Below are positions 19,502 through 28,796 of a stretch of 64,000 nucleotides of DNA, piece after piece. The notes beneath the pieces are model-generated. The model was not told the DNA's origin. It searched no databases and was given only the letters and a program-made list of their open reading frames with translations. Position 1 is the first letter of the stretch. Each line of letters begins with the position of its first letter. Made by a program: the position numbers and the translations under genes. Source of the DNA: Sphingobacterium corticibacterium (lineage in GTDB: Bacteria; Bacteroidota; Bacteroidia; Sphingobacteriales; Sphingobacteriaceae); contig NZ_SGIT01000001.1 of assembly GCF_004208525.1 (NCBI RefSeq), forward strand, positions 806,001 through 870,000, read 5' to 3'.

Positions 19502-20497
19502 TTATAAGGCCATTATTTTTGCAATTTCTACAAGGTCTTCGTTAAGCTTTAATTCCTTTTTACTTAGCGCTTCTTCTAAAGGAGTCGTAACCATTTCTGA
19601 TCCACGAATCCCGATTGTAGCCCTTGTATTGCCTTTTAAAAGTTCATTGACCGCTGCATACCCCATACGCGTTGCTAATACCCTATCTGCACTACTTGGA
19701 GCCCCGCCCCGTTGCAGATGACCTAGTATACTAACTTTTGTGTCATAATAACCAAATTTTTCATGGACACGTTTAGCGACGTTATTTGCGCCACCGTTTT
19801 TATCACCTTCCGCGACGATAACAATCATGGACGATTTATTTCTGTCGGCGGCATGGGCCAGCATCTCGATAAGTTCATCAATTGCGGTATCCTTTTCGGG
19901 GAGGAGGATAGCCTCAGCACCACCCGCAATACCAGCATTGAGTGCAATACATCCGGAATCACGACCCATAACTTCGATAAAAAACAAGCGGTTGTGGGAA
20001 GCAGCCGTATCACGGATTTTATCAATCGCTTCGATAACGGTATTATTTGCGGTATCATATCCAATCGTGAGGTCAGTACCGTTTAAGTCATTATCAATAG
20101 TCCCTGGAATACACATTACCGGAATATCAAATTCACGCGAAAATATTTCTGCACCTGTAAATGTACCGTCACCGCCGATAGCAACCAATGCATCGATACC
20201 GGCTGCGCGAACGTTTTCATATGCCTTTGCGCGTCCCTCCGCTGTTTTAAATTCCATACACCGGGCAGTTTTTAAAACGGTACCTCCTTTTTGTATAATG
20301 GAACTAACCGATTTACTTTCCATATCAAACATCGTATTATCAATCATACCTTGATAACCATGATAAATACCGGTAACTTTCTTGTCATTATGCAGTGCTG
20401 TTCTCACAACAGCACGGATAGCAGCGTTCATTCCAGGGGCATCCCCCCCTGATGTAAAAACGCCTACTCGTGTTATTTTTCTCACTCGATTACTCAT
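19502..20497 (-). CDS. pfkA: ATP-dependent 6-phosphofructokinase
   Basis: PfkA phosphorylates fructose-6-phosphate to the 1,6-bisphosphate. Length is 331 aa. Motifs are TSGGDAPGMNAAIRAVV (ATP site), GGDGTFTGAE, PGTIDNDLNGTDLTIGYDTA (TIDND catalytic motif) and EVMGRDSGCIAL. The Gly residues of GGDGT, with no PPi-type Asp substitution at the following position, suggest ATP use. It is the first gene of the pfkA-kinase-gapA cluster. An inverted repeat near its start (20515-20535) may regulate it. Confidence 0.96.
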   Translation of the reverse strand: MSNRVRKITRVGVFTSGGDAPGMNAAIRAVVRTALHNDKKVTGIYHGYQGMIDNTMFDMESKSVSSIIQKGGTVLKTARCMEFKTAEGRAKAYENVRAAGIDALVAIGGDGTFTGAEIFSREFDIPVMCIPGTIDNDLNGTDLTIGYDTANNTVIEAIDKIRDTAASHNRLFFIEVMGRDSGCIALNAGIAGGAEAILLPEKDTAIDELIEMLAHAADRNKSSMIVIVAEGDKNGGANNVAKRVHEKFGYYDTKVSILGHLQRGGAPSSADRVLATRMGYAAVNELLKGNTRATIGIRGSEMVTTPLEEALSKKELKLNEDLVEIAKIMAL

Positions 20498-20508
20498 TTT
20501 AGGTTCTA

Positions 20509-20535
20509 CGAATATAGTGTGTATTTCTTACACTA
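20509..20535 (-). promoter_or_regulatory. Probable pfkA promoter with inverted repeat
   Basis: On the minus strand TATATTCG (20516-20509) is one base from TAnnTTTG. It is overlapped by the inverted repeat TAGTGT / ACACTA (20515-20535, 9-base spacer). A similar arrangement occurs at 10041-10059. Confidence 0.4.
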
Positions 20536-20606
20536 TTAAATTTTTTTTGTTTTTTTTGGATTATTGTGATAATATTGGTGAATATTGATTAAAAAATCAC
20601 ATTGTT

Positions 20607-21269
20607 TTGCAGACTCATTTCACCATAGATTGTGTAATATATAGCTTTAACGAAGGCAAGCTTCAGTTATTGCTAACCGAAAGAAGTGTATATCCGTATA
20701 AGGATTGGTGGGCTTTACCAGGCTTCTTTACGCAGAAAGACGAAGAAATGGAGGATGCTGTAAAGCGTATCCTCTATGAACACACTGGTCTGAAAGATAT
20801 CTTTATGGAGCAGTTGGGCGCCTTCGCCGGTGTGAAACGACATCCGGAAGGACGCATATTGACAGTTGCTTTTTCGACTATTGTGAAATATGAAGATGTG
20901 AAGTCAAAGATTAAGCCCATGACTTCTTATATGCGACAAGCAAAATGGTTTCCCATAGATCAACTACCTGACTTAGCTTTTGATCATGCTAGAATTGTAC
21001 AGGAAAGCTTGCAAAAGTTAAAACATACTATTAATTACTCGACTGCGGTATATGAACTTTTACCCGAAAAATTTACATTAACGCAGTTACAGCAAGTATA
21101 CGAAGCTATTATAGGGAAGACCTTGGACAAGCGAAATTTTCGTAAAAAAATCGCCAACGCAGGGTTTCTCAAGGAATTGCCCGAAGTACAAAAGGGCGTT
21201 TCGTATCGTGCGGCCAGATTGTATAAATTCGATAAACGTAAATTCCAGAAACAACTAGGCATGATGTAA
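20607..21269 (+). CDS. NrtR-like transcriptional regulator with degenerate Nudix domain
   Basis: This 220 aa protein has an N-terminal Nudix-fold domain (about 1-140) and a C-terminal winged-helix domain (about 150-220, including FTLTQLQQVYEAI and KRNFRKKIANAGFL). That is the layout of NrtR-family regulators, which use the Nudix fold as a ligand sensor. The Nudix box is present but broken: after GFFTQKDE the REXXEE part reads KRILYE, so hydrolase activity is unlikely. In Bacteroidota, NrtR-type proteins can regulate NAD or sugar genes (AraR-like). The start is TTG at 20607, which gives a family-typical N-terminus QTHFTIDCVIY; no ATG is available nearby. No partner gene is adjacent. Confidence 0.8.
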   Translation: MQTHFTIDCVIYSFNEGKLQLLLTERSVYPYKDWWALPGFFTQKDEEMEDAVKRILYEHTGLKDIFMEQLGAFAGVKRHPEGRILTVAFSTIVKYEDVKSKIKPMTSYMRQAKWFPIDQLPDLAFDHARIVQESLQKLKHTINYSTAVYELLPEKFTLTQLQQVYEAIIGKTLDKRNFRKKIANAGFLKELPEVQKGVSYRAARLYKFDKRKFQKQLGMM

Positions 21270-21319
21270 GAAGTAATGCTAATTTACAGTAAGATTACAA
21301 TTTCTTGATAGATTGTTTC

Positions 21320-21349
21320 TTGCGGTTTCATTTTGTTTTTATACTTTTG
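21320..21349 (+). promoter_or_regulatory. Promoter of the TetR-RND efflux operon
   Basis: TTG at 21320-21322, a 19 bp spacer and TACTTTTG at 21342-21349 match the consensus. It lies 40 bp before the ATG at 21389, which excludes an upstream TTG start at 21305. Confidence 0.7.
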
Positions 21350-21388
21350 AACGTTTTTAGAAAAAAGTCAAAAAGTATAAAGGTAAGA

Positions 21389-21994
21389 ATGGACAGTAAA
21401 AAGGGACAGATTGTTCAAGCGGCTCTCAAACGGTTTTCACATTATGGTTTTAATAAAACCACAATGAGTGAGATCGCTGTTGACTTGAATATCACAAAGG
21501 CGAACCTATACTACTATTATCCAGACAAAAATGCGCTTATAAAAGATGTGCTTGCCTGTATATCGGACGAAATCCTGACAAAGCAGTATGAAGTGCTCGA
21601 TCAGTATGACGGTAGTTTGGTGAAAGTACTTTGTAAGTTGTTGAAGATAAAGGCGGACTTTTTAAAGGATTACTACGTTCTCCATATCAATGAAAATCTA
21701 GAATGGATAAAAGGACAGGGAATAGGTACACTTTTGGAAAAATTTCACTATAAAAATATCGAGATTGTAGGGAATTTATTGAAGCGCGCTGTAGAATATG
21801 GTGAGATTGAGGTGTGCTCTACCGAAGAAGCAGCCACCTCTTATACGGAAATTATGGCAGGATTGAGCCTCATTCGCAGTGTCTCCGATACGATTTCCGG
21901 AATGCCGAATGCACGTAATGTTGATGATATTTTGGAGAGCCAAGAGAAAGCGACAAAGTTTATATTCAATAATAAAATAAAGGAGAAAAATTAG
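21389..21994 (+). CDS. TetR/AcrR-family transcriptional regulator of the efflux operon
   Basis: This 201 aa regulator has the N-terminal TetR helix-turn-helix (KGQIVQAALKRFSHYGFNKTTMSEIA, then ITKANLYYYYPDKNALI) and a divergent ligand-binding domain. It starts at the ATG at 21389, after a consensus promoter. It is the first gene of the efflux operon, 11 bp before the TolC-like gene, so it probably represses its own operon until a drug or metabolite binds. The inducer cannot be predicted. Confidence 0.9.
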   Translation: MDSKKGQIVQAALKRFSHYGFNKTTMSEIAVDLNITKANLYYYYPDKNALIKDVLACISDEILTKQYEVLDQYDGSLVKVLCKLLKIKADFLKDYYVLHINENLEWIKGQGIGTLLEKFHYKNIEIVGNLLKRAVEYGEIEVCSTEEAATSYTEIMAGLSLIRSVSDTISGMPNARNVDDILESQEKATKFIFNNKIKEKN

Positions 21995-22005
21995 TTTTAC
22001 AGATC

Positions 22006-23337
22006 ATGTTTTCAAAAATGGGATTTAAATATTTAGGTGTTTTAGCGGTCGGTTTACTGCTGCAGGGTAACCCTCTTCAAGCCCAACAGACACTTACGCT
22101 GCAAGAGGCGATAAAATATGCACTCGAAAATAAAGCAGAAGCGAAGACGGCTAAACTGGACGTCGAAAATGCGCAATATCAGATTGATGAGGTGCGTGCC
22201 GGAGCGTTACCGCAAATTAATGCATCGGGGACAATGAAGTATAATATTATTATTCCAGAAATGGCGCTCGAGTTTGGTGGAGAAACGATTACGGCAAAAA
22301 TGGGACAACCCTGGAATTCTACGGCAGTTGTCTCCTTGAATCAACAATTGTTTAATCAATCTCTTTTCACAGGTTTGAAAGCGGCCAGGACCACAAGAGA
22401 ATTCTATCAGCTGAATGCGCAATTAACGGATGAGCAGCTGATTGAAAATGTATCCAATGCGTATTACGATATTTTCCAAACGCAGTTACAATTGCAAACC
22501 ATCCAGAACAATTTAGATAATACGAGCAAAACACATAAGATCATCGACGGTATGGTAGCTGCTGGTCTTGCCAAAAAAATTGATTTGGATCGTTTGTCGG
22601 TAGCGGTAAACAATCTGGAGTCACAAAAGAAACAGATACAAAGTGCGTTGCAACTAAAAGAGAATGCATTGAAATTTGCCATCGGTATGCCGATGGAGAT
22701 GGGTATCGAACTGCCTGAAGAAACATTTGAAATCAATCCGGCTATTTCTTTACAAGTCAATGATGTTGAGAATAGATCGGAAGTTCTTTTGAGTGAGAAA
22801 CAAATAGCGTTATACGAATTGAATAAAAAAGCGCAAACAGCAAGTTTGTATCCTACTTTGTCGTTAGGAACTGATTTCGGATTTAGTGGTTTTGGTCAAG
22901 GGTTTCCGATCGGAGGAGATTTTATGTGGCCTAAAACTTCCAGTATTGGTTTAAATTTATCGATCCCGATTTTTACAGGAGGAGCGACAAAAGCTCGGAT
23001 CAATCAGGCGGATATTGATATTCGAAAAGCACGAGTCGCATTAGAGGATACGAAATTGGGTATTTCGCTGGCAAATGAAAATGCTAAAACCCAAATAAGA
23101 AACAGTTTATTAACGGTCGATGCAAACCGTAGAAATGTAAGACTTGCCGAGGAGGTTTTGAGTGACACCCAAAACAATTACAACAATGGTTTGGCTACAC
23201 TGACAGATTTGTTGGATGCAGAAAAAGCACTGGCAGATGCAGAAACAAATCTGAACACTTCTTTGCTAGATTACAAATTAGCAGAGGTACAGCTGATCAA
23301 AGCAAACGGAAATTTAAGAACATTAATCAACGAATAA
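22006..23337 (+). CDS. TolC-family outer-membrane efflux protein
   Basis: This is the outer-membrane channel of a tripartite RND pump. The 443 aa protein has a signal peptide (cleavage near NPLQAQQ) and two internally repeated outer-membrane-efflux halves. Each has the long alpha-hairpin pattern, e.g. TLQEAIKYALENKAEAKTA near the N-terminus and NNYNNGLATLTDLLDAEKAL near the C-terminus. It lies between the TetR regulator (11 bp) and the adaptor gene (24 bp). There is no lipobox, so it is not acylated like the OprM branch. Confidence 0.92.
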   Translation: MFSKMGFKYLGVLAVGLLLQGNPLQAQQTLTLQEAIKYALENKAEAKTAKLDVENAQYQIDEVRAGALPQINASGTMKYNIIIPEMALEFGGETITAKMGQPWNSTAVVSLNQQLFNQSLFTGLKAARTTREFYQLNAQLTDEQLIENVSNAYYDIFQTQLQLQTIQNNLDNTSKTHKIIDGMVAAGLAKKIDLDRLSVAVNNLESQKKQIQSALQLKENALKFAIGMPMEMGIELPEETFEINPAISLQVNDVENRSEVLLSEKQIALYELNKKAQTASLYPTLSLGTDFGFSGFGQGFPIGGDFMWPKTSSIGLNLSIPIFTGGATKARINQADIDIRKARVALEDTKLGISLANENAKTQIRNSLLTVDANRRNVRLAEEVLSDTQNNYNNGLATLTDLLDAEKALADAETNLNTSLLDYKLAEVQLIKANGNLRTLINE

Positions 23338-23361
23338 TCAACTTATTTATACACATCAAAT

Positions 23362-24420
23362 ATGAAACGGGTAATTTTAACGGTAATCATCATTGCTGCT
23401 GCGTTAGCAGGGATTATGTTTATTTTGAATCAGAACAAAGCTAAAAACGAAGCTGATACGGCTACGGTTGCCATTCAAAACGCAGCGGTATCTGTTCGTG
23501 CCGATACAGCAGATTTTAAAGACGTCAATGCAGAATATGTCACCAATGGTGTATTTGCGCCTAAGCAGGAAGTTATGTTGTCCGCAGAAGCTTCTGGCAA
23601 GGTAGTACGTGTACTGGTAGAAGAGGGAGCGTATGTAAAAGCTGGCCAGACACTCGCCATAATTGATGGCGATAAGCAAAATGTTACGGTGACAAATGCG
23701 CAGGCAACCTACAACAACGCCGAGGCGGAAGTTGCTCGTTTCGAGAGTGCTTATTCCACAGGAGGCGTCACCCAACAGCAGCTGGACCAAGTGAAGCTCC
23801 AGTTGGAAAATGCAAAAAATAATTTGAAATCAGCACAGTTGTCAGCTTCTGATGTAAATATTACAGCGTCTTTCGCAGGTGTAATCAACAAGAGAAATAT
23901 TGAACCCGGTTCTTATGTAAGCCCAGGACAGGAACTATTTGAGGTGGTCAATGTGTCTACGTTAAAGTTGAAAATAAATGTTGACGAAAAAAATATCGGA
24001 CAGACGAAATTAGGGCAAAGCGTTAAGGTTGAATCACCTGTCTTGCCGAATCAGACCTTTTATGGTACGGTCACTTTTGTAGCACCTAAAGCAGATGGCA
24101 GTTTAAATTTTCCTGTGGAGTTAGAAATAAAAAACAATGCCAATAACGATTTGAAAGCCGGAATGTATGGTACGGCCTATTTTGGTGGCGAAGGAGCTGT
24201 TAATGCCTTAGTTATACCACGAAACGCCTTTGTAGGAAGTGTGAGCTCTAATCAAGTTTTTGCTGTTGAAGATGGAAAAGCGGTATTGAAAAATGTGGTG
24301 TCAGGAAGAAGCTTCGGGAATTACATCGAAGTGGTGTCGGGATTAGAAAAAGGTACGGTGGTTGTAACTTCTGGTCAAATTAACCTTTTGGAGGGCACAC
24401 CGGTAGAAATTATTAAGTAA
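23362..24420 (+). CDS. RND efflux periplasmic adaptor subunit (HlyD/AcrA type)
   Basis: This membrane-fusion protein links the inner-membrane pump and TolC. A single N-terminal hydrophobic segment (VILTVIIIAAALAGIMFIL, about 3-21) anchors it. The biotinyl-lipoyl halves are split around a short coiled coil: GKVVRVLVEEGAYVKAGQTLA and ASFAGVINKRNIEPGSYVSPGQELFEV. A beta-barrel and membrane-proximal domain follow. The coiled-coil hairpin (about 110-160) is short. At 352 aa it is typical. It is 14 bp upstream of the permease. Confidence 0.93.
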   Translation: MKRVILTVIIIAAALAGIMFILNQNKAKNEADTATVAIQNAAVSVRADTADFKDVNAEYVTNGVFAPKQEVMLSAEASGKVVRVLVEEGAYVKAGQTLAIIDGDKQNVTVTNAQATYNNAEAEVARFESAYSTGGVTQQQLDQVKLQLENAKNNLKSAQLSASDVNITASFAGVINKRNIEPGSYVSPGQELFEVVNVSTLKLKINVDEKNIGQTKLGQSVKVESPVLPNQTFYGTVTFVAPKADGSLNFPVELEIKNNANNDLKAGMYGTAYFGGEGAVNALVIPRNAFVGSVSSNQVFAVEDGKAVLKNVVSGRSFGNYIEVVSGLEKGTVVVTSGQINLLEGTPVEIIK

Positions 24421-24434
24421 AAAAGAACCTTTCA

Positions 24435-27400
24435 ATGAAGATTTCTGAAATATCTATAAAAAGACCCAGTATAATAATTGTATTGTTTATTATACTTACG
24501 CTTGGTGGAATATTCTCCTATAGCCAAATGGGATATGAGCTTGTGCCGAAATTTGAGGTCAATGTTATTACGGTGCAAACGATATATCCCGGTGCGGCAC
24601 CATCCGAGGTAGAAACTTCCGTAACCAAAGTAGTGGAGGACGCTGTGGCGTCGTTAGAAAACGTAAAAAAAATAGAATCAAAATCGATGGAATCAGTTTC
24701 TGTCGTCATGATTCAGCTTAATACCGGGGCGGATGTTAACTTTCTCCTCACGGACGCACAACGTAAGATCAATGCTGTGATCAATGAATTTCCGGATGAT
24801 GTAGAAACACCGGCATTGTCCAAATTCTCCTTGGATGATGTACCTATCATGAATTTATCCGTGACGTCCAATTTGTCAGAAAAAGATTTATATGATCTTT
24901 TAGATCAAAAAATTCAACCGGTTTTCGCCCGTATCAACGGTGTTGCAAAAGTGGATATGATTGGGGGAGAAGAGCGCGAAATCCAAGTTAGCGTGGACCC
25001 TAATAAACTAGAGGGCTACGGTCTGTCAGTTTCGCAGGTGCAACAAGCGATTGCTTCTGCTAACCTTGACTTCCCGACAGGTAACGTACGGACACGGGAT
25101 AATCAGACCACGCTACGGTTGGCTGGTAAATTTACAAGTATCGATGAGTTGCGGGATTTGCCGATCACTACACCGGGCGGCGCAGCCATCCGTTTACGTG
25201 ATATCGCAGACGTACAGGATGGGATTAAAGATATCGAAAAAATATCACGTATTGACCGCCAAAACACGATCTTGATGCAGGTGTTTAAGCAGTCTGACGC
25301 CAACGCGGTAGCCGTTTCGGAATTAGTGCAAGAAGAGATCGCTACAGTGAATGCGGATTACCAAACGGAAGGGGTTAATATTATCATAGCAAATGATACA
25401 ACCGACTATACATTGACCGCCGCCAATAACGTGATCCACGATTTAATGATTGCGATTGCTTTGGTAGCATTTATCATGTTATTTTTCCTCCACAGTTTGC
25501 GCGATGCGTTTATCGCTGTGGTAGCTATTCCTTTATCGTTGATAGCCACCTTTATTTTCTTAAATATGTTGGGCTACACCTTAAATTTGATGTCGCTTTT
25601 GGGATTGTCGTTGGTGGTAGGTATCCTGGTAGATGATGCCATTGTGGTTATCGAAAATATCCACCGTCATATGGAGATGGGTAAAAATAAAGTACGTGCT
25701 TCCTTCGATGGCGCGAAAGAAATTGGTTTTACAGTTTCGGCAATTACCTTAGTTATCGTGGTCGTGTTCTTACCTATTGCAATGTCATCAGGGCTGGTTT
25801 CCGATATCTTACGCCAATTCTGTGTCACTGTAATGGTTTCTACGTTACTTTCTTTCCTTGTTTCGTTTACGATTGTACCGTGGCTATATTCTCGTCTAGG
25901 AAAACTGTCTCATATTAATAAAAAATCATTTTTTGGGGGCATACTACACGGTTTTGAAAATGGTTTAACGGGGTTGACAAACTGGATTTCGGGTATATTG
26001 AAATGGTCATTAAAACGTCGCCTAAATAAAGTCATCGTTTTACTTATTTCTATAGGACTACTGTTTGCATCTTTCGCATTGGTTGGTATGGGGTATATTG
26101 GTTCGGATTTTTTCCCCGGAAACGATAAAGGAGAGTTTTATCTGCAAATGGAGATCAACAAAGACGCCTCTTTAGAACAAACGAACTTTATGGTTCAAAA
26201 AGCGGAAAATTATTTAGCACAGAAGCCAGAAATTGAACGGATGATTACAACCGTAGGACAAGCATCTGACGGAATGATGAACGTAGGAGGTACAAAATAC
26301 AAGGCAGAGATTCATATCATTTTAGAGCCCGGATACAATAAAACGGAATCTACCAAAGTTTACTCCGCAAAGTTAAAGCGTGAGATGGAAAAAGTTCTGG
26401 TAGGCGCTAAATTAAAAACGGTTAATATGGGAATTATGGGCGCTGAACAAGCACCATTGATGATGACAGTTGTGGGGGCTTCTCCAGAGGATGCGTTAGA
26501 GACCGCACGTACCTTTGCGGATATACTTCGCAGTGTGCCCGGCGCTTCAGAAATTGAATTGACATCCGAAGACGGTAATCCCGAAATTAGTGTACAAGTG
26601 GATCGTGATAAAATGAACACGTTGGGACTAAATGTTGCAACGGTAGGTATGACGATGCAAACGGCATTTTCTGGAAATACGGATACCAAATATCGGGCAG
26701 GTGATACCGAATATGATATTAACATCCGTTATGATGAGTTTGGCCGCGGAAATATTGATGATGTCCGAAACTTAAAATTTATTAATCAAGATGGACAAGC
26801 TATTAAATTGGAGCAGTTTGCAGATGTGGCGTATGCTTCTGGGCCAAGTTTATTAGAACGACGGGATAAATCGCCATCGGTGTCTGTACAAGCACAGGTG
26901 GTTGGACGTCCCGTCGGTACAGTAGCAACGGAATGGGAAACGGAAATCCAAAACCAGATTGGTAACAACACCATCACGTTAAAACCAGGTGTTTCTTATA
27001 TGTGGGGTGGTAATATGGAAAATCAAGAAGAAGGTTTTGGGACATTGGGTGTGGCCTTGATTGCTGCTATTCTTTTGGTCTATCTGGTCATGGTAGCGCT
27101 CTACGACAGCTTTATGACGCCTTTTGTCGTGTTATTCTCCATTCCGTTGTCTTTCATTGGTGCCTTGTTAGCATTAGCGATAGCAAACCAAACGTTGAAT
27201 ATCTTTACCATTTTAGGTATTATCATGCTGATTGGATTGGTAGCTAAAAACGCTATTTTATTAGTGGATTTTGCGAACCACCGAAAAGACGCTGGAGCCA
27301 GTACATACGACGCTCTTGTTGCAGCCAACCATGCGCGGTTTCGCCCCATCTTGATGACAACTATTGCGATGGTTGTTGGTATGATACCTATTGCATTGGC

Positions 27401-27626
27401 ACAAGGGGATGGTGCAGATATGAACAGAGGACTTGCAATCGTGATTATTGGTGGACTTTTATCGTCTCTTTTCCTGACATTGGTTGTTGTACCGGTGGTG
27501 TATTCCATTTTCGATGGTATTAGTAGAAGATTTGGTAAAAAGGAGAAGGTGGATTACGCAGAACTGATGGTCGCTGATTATATCGAAAACGAAGATTACG
27601 TAGACGAGATGGAAATCAAATATTAA
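24435..27626 (+). CDS. RND-family efflux permease
   Basis: This 1063 aa inner-membrane proton-driven pump has the standard duplicated topology: TM1 (about 14-31), a large periplasmic loop, five TMs near 340-480, a TM near 535, a second loop, and five TMs near 865-1025. Proton-relay residues are present: the Asp pair in GILVDDAIVVIENIHRH and the Lys in GLVAKNAILLVDFANHR. GAAPSEVETSVTKVVEDAV is a family motif. The absence of typical HME copper/silver motifs suggests a hydrophobe/amphiphile exporter. It is the last gene of the operon, followed by a strong terminator. Confidence 0.95.
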   Translation: MKISEISIKRPSIIIVLFIILTLGGIFSYSQMGYELVPKFEVNVITVQTIYPGAAPSEVETSVTKVVEDAVASLENVKKIESKSMESVSVVMIQLNTGADVNFLLTDAQRKINAVINEFPDDVETPALSKFSLDDVPIMNLSVTSNLSEKDLYDLLDQKIQPVFARINGVAKVDMIGGEEREIQVSVDPNKLEGYGLSVSQVQQAIASANLDFPTGNVRTRDNQTTLRLAGKFTSIDELRDLPITTPGGAAIRLRDIADVQDGIKDIEKISRIDRQNTILMQVFKQSDANAVAVSELVQEEIATVNADYQTEGVNIIIANDTTDYTLTAANNVIHDLMIAIALVAFIMLFFLHSLRDAFIAVVAIPLSLIATFIFLNMLGYTLNLMSLLGLSLVVGILVDDAIVVIENIHRHMEMGKNKVRASFDGAKEIGFTVSAITLVIVVVFLPIAMSSGLVSDILRQFCVTVMVSTLLSFLVSFTIVPWLYSRLGKLSHINKKSFFGGILHGFENGLTGLTNWISGILKWSLKRRLNKVIVLLISIGLLFASFALVGMGYIGSDFFPGNDKGEFYLQMEINKDASLEQTNFMVQKAENYLAQKPEIERMITTVGQASDGMMNVGGTKYKAEIHIILEPGYNKTESTKVYSAKLKREMEKVLVGAKLKTVNMGIMGAEQAPLMMTVVGASPEDALETARTFADILRSVPGASEIELTSEDGNPEISVQVDRDKMNTLGLNVATVGMTMQTAFSGNTDTKYRAGDTEYDINIRYDEFGRGNIDDVRNLKFINQDGQAIKLEQFADVAYASGPSLLERRDKSPSVSVQAQVVGRPVGTVATEWETEIQNQIGNNTITLKPGVSYMWGGNMENQEEGFGTLGVALIAAILLVYLVMVALYDSFMTPFVVLFSIPLSFIGALLALAIANQTLNIFTILGIIMLIGLVAKNAILLVDFANHRKDAGASTYDALVAANHARFRPILMTTIAMVVGMIPIALAQGDGADMNRGLAIVIIGGLLSSLFLTLVVVPVVYSIFDGISRRFGKKEKVDYAELMVADYIENEDYVDEMEIKY

Positions 27627-27646
27627 TTTAAAAAAGCGAATAGAAG

Positions 27647-27682
27647 AAGAGGTCAACACGGAAATGGTTGACCTCTTTTTTT
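27647..27682 (+). terminator. Terminator of the RND operon
   Basis: AAGAGGTCAAC (27647-27657) pairs with GTTGACCTCTT (27667-27677), followed by a T run to 27682. Confidence 0.9.
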
Positions 27683-27712
27683 GAATATATTTTTAATTAA
27701 GCACGATTTTTG
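27680..27712 (+). promoter_or_regulatory. Promoter of the DoxX gene, overlapping the preceding terminator
   Basis: TTTG at 27680-27683 (inside the terminator T run), a 21 bp spacer and GATTTTTG at 27705-27712 (one mismatch to TAnnTTTG). The DoxX ATG is at 27784, preceded by AGGAGG at 27774-27779 with a 4-base spacer. Confidence 0.55.
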
Positions 27713-27783
27713 CAGAAGATTGTATAACTATAAACCGCACCTTAAAACTGTACAATGGCTTTAATGTTAAAAAAGGAGGTTAT

Positions 27784-28230
27784 ATGAATCTGGTACAAAA
27801 AATTAGTCGGTGGGGAGATACGCATCATCCACGTTGGCTAGACATCTTAAGAATCTTTCTCGGCGTTGTTATTTTTGCTAAGGGGATAAGTTTCGTAAAC
27901 GATCGGGACGCTGTCGCTGATCTTATTCGACAAACAAGCTTTCAGCTCTCCATCTGGTCGGCTGTTCATTACGTAGTATTTGCTCACCTCGTTGGCGGAT
28001 TATTCATTATTTTTGGTTTCCAGACACGGCTGGCGGTTCTTTTTCAAATACCCATACTTATAGGTGCCGTGTTTTTTGTGAACATCACAAATGGCTTTAC
28101 TTTTCTAAATTCTGAGTTCTGGATCTCCTTGGTGGTTTTAGTGTTATTATTTGTATTTTTAATCGTAGGTTCAGGAAAGTATTCGCTGGATAATCTAATG
28201 GATAAACCGGGATATAAACGGTCTATATAA
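27784..28230 (+). CDS. DoxX-family integral membrane protein
   Basis: This 148 aa inner-membrane protein has four predicted transmembrane helices (about 19-36, 58-77, 82-99 and 108-132), the DoxX layout. The first helix LDILRIFLGVVIFAKGI and the later GGLFIIFGFQTRLAVLFQIPILIGAVFFVN are typical. DoxX proteins are linked to thiosulfate:quinone oxidation in archaea and to redox stress in bacteria, but most are uncharacterised. It is preceded by a perfect AGGAGG 4 bases before the ATG, rare in this window. It is monocistronic and convergent with a sigma-factor gene. Confidence 0.85.
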   Translation: MNLVQKISRWGDTHHPRWLDILRIFLGVVIFAKGISFVNDRDAVADLIRQTSFQLSIWSAVHYVVFAHLVGGLFIIFGFQTRLAVLFQIPILIGAVFFVNITNGFTFLNSEFWISLVVLVLLFVFLIVGSGKYSLDNLMDKPGYKRSI

Positions 28231-28232
28231 GC

Positions 28233-28263
28233 TAGAGACGTAGCGTACATTGCTACGTCTCTA
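28233..28263. repeat. REP-like perfect palindrome between DoxX and sigma factor genes
   Basis: TAGAGACGTAGC (28233-28244) and GCTACGTCTCTA (28252-28263) form a 12-bp perfect stem with a 7-base loop. No T run follows on either strand, so it is not a standard terminator. Palindromes of the GTAGAGACGT... type recur in many bacterial genomes as REP-like elements. Confidence 0.6.
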
Positions 28264-28274
28264 CTCATCTTATC

Positions 28275-28796
28275 CTACCCTTTTCTATATATTGACAACT
28301 CCTTCTGCAGAAACTTCCGTGTATGGTGGATACGGGTTTTTACAGTGCCTTCGGGTAAGCCGAAATGATCGGAAAGTTCACGGTATTTATATCCTTCCAT
28401 ATATTGCACAAAGAGTTCGTAATGATCTTGAGGTAGCTTTTGTAAAGCGTCACGTATATCTTTCATCACAAATTTTCCCTCTACCGTATTCGTTGTGAAG
28501 GGCTCCGAACAGCCTTCTCCTCTGTATCCGGCACTTTGGAAGCTCTCATATTCCGTATGTCGCTGGTTACGTCGATAGTGGTTAATGTATACGTTTTTCA
28601 TAATGACGTATAACCACGAAACCAATTTTGGGTTATTAAAGAAATTGTCGAGATATTTAATGGAACGAACCAATGTCTCCTGAACAAGTTCATTGATCTC
28701 CTCAGGATCTTTAGTAAACTTAAATGCAATATTCTTTAAAATACTTTGGTTTTCTAATAATGCTAGATTTAATTTTTTGCTTTCCATAGTTTTCAT
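28275..28796 (-). CDS. Sigma-70 family RNA polymerase sigma factor (ECF-like)
   Basis: From the ATG at 28796 this is a 173 aa ECF-type sigma factor. Region 2 (about 12-80) includes NIAFKFTKDPEEINELVQETLVRSIK and VSWLYVIMKNVYINHYRR. Region 4 (about 110-170) has QKLPQDHYELFVQYMEGYKYRELSDHFGLPEGTVKTRIHHTRK with the classic helix-turn-helix. The frame extends to a TTG at 28853, but the ATG gives a family-length protein. No anti-sigma gene is adjacent, unlike FecI/FecR systems. It is convergent with DoxX. Targets are unknown. Confidence 0.9.
   Translation of the reverse strand: MKTMESKKLNLALLENQSILKNIAFKFTKDPEEINELVQETLVRSIKYLDNFFNNPKLVSWLYVIMKNVYINHYRRNQRHTEYESFQSAGYRGEGCSEPFTTNTVEGKFVMKDIRDALQKLPQDHYELFVQYMEGYKYRELSDHFGLPEGTVKTRIHHTRKFLQKELSIYRKG

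Noticed and set aside
19827..20354. 175-residue plus-strand frame
   Set aside because: It is antisense to pfkA and explained by that gene.
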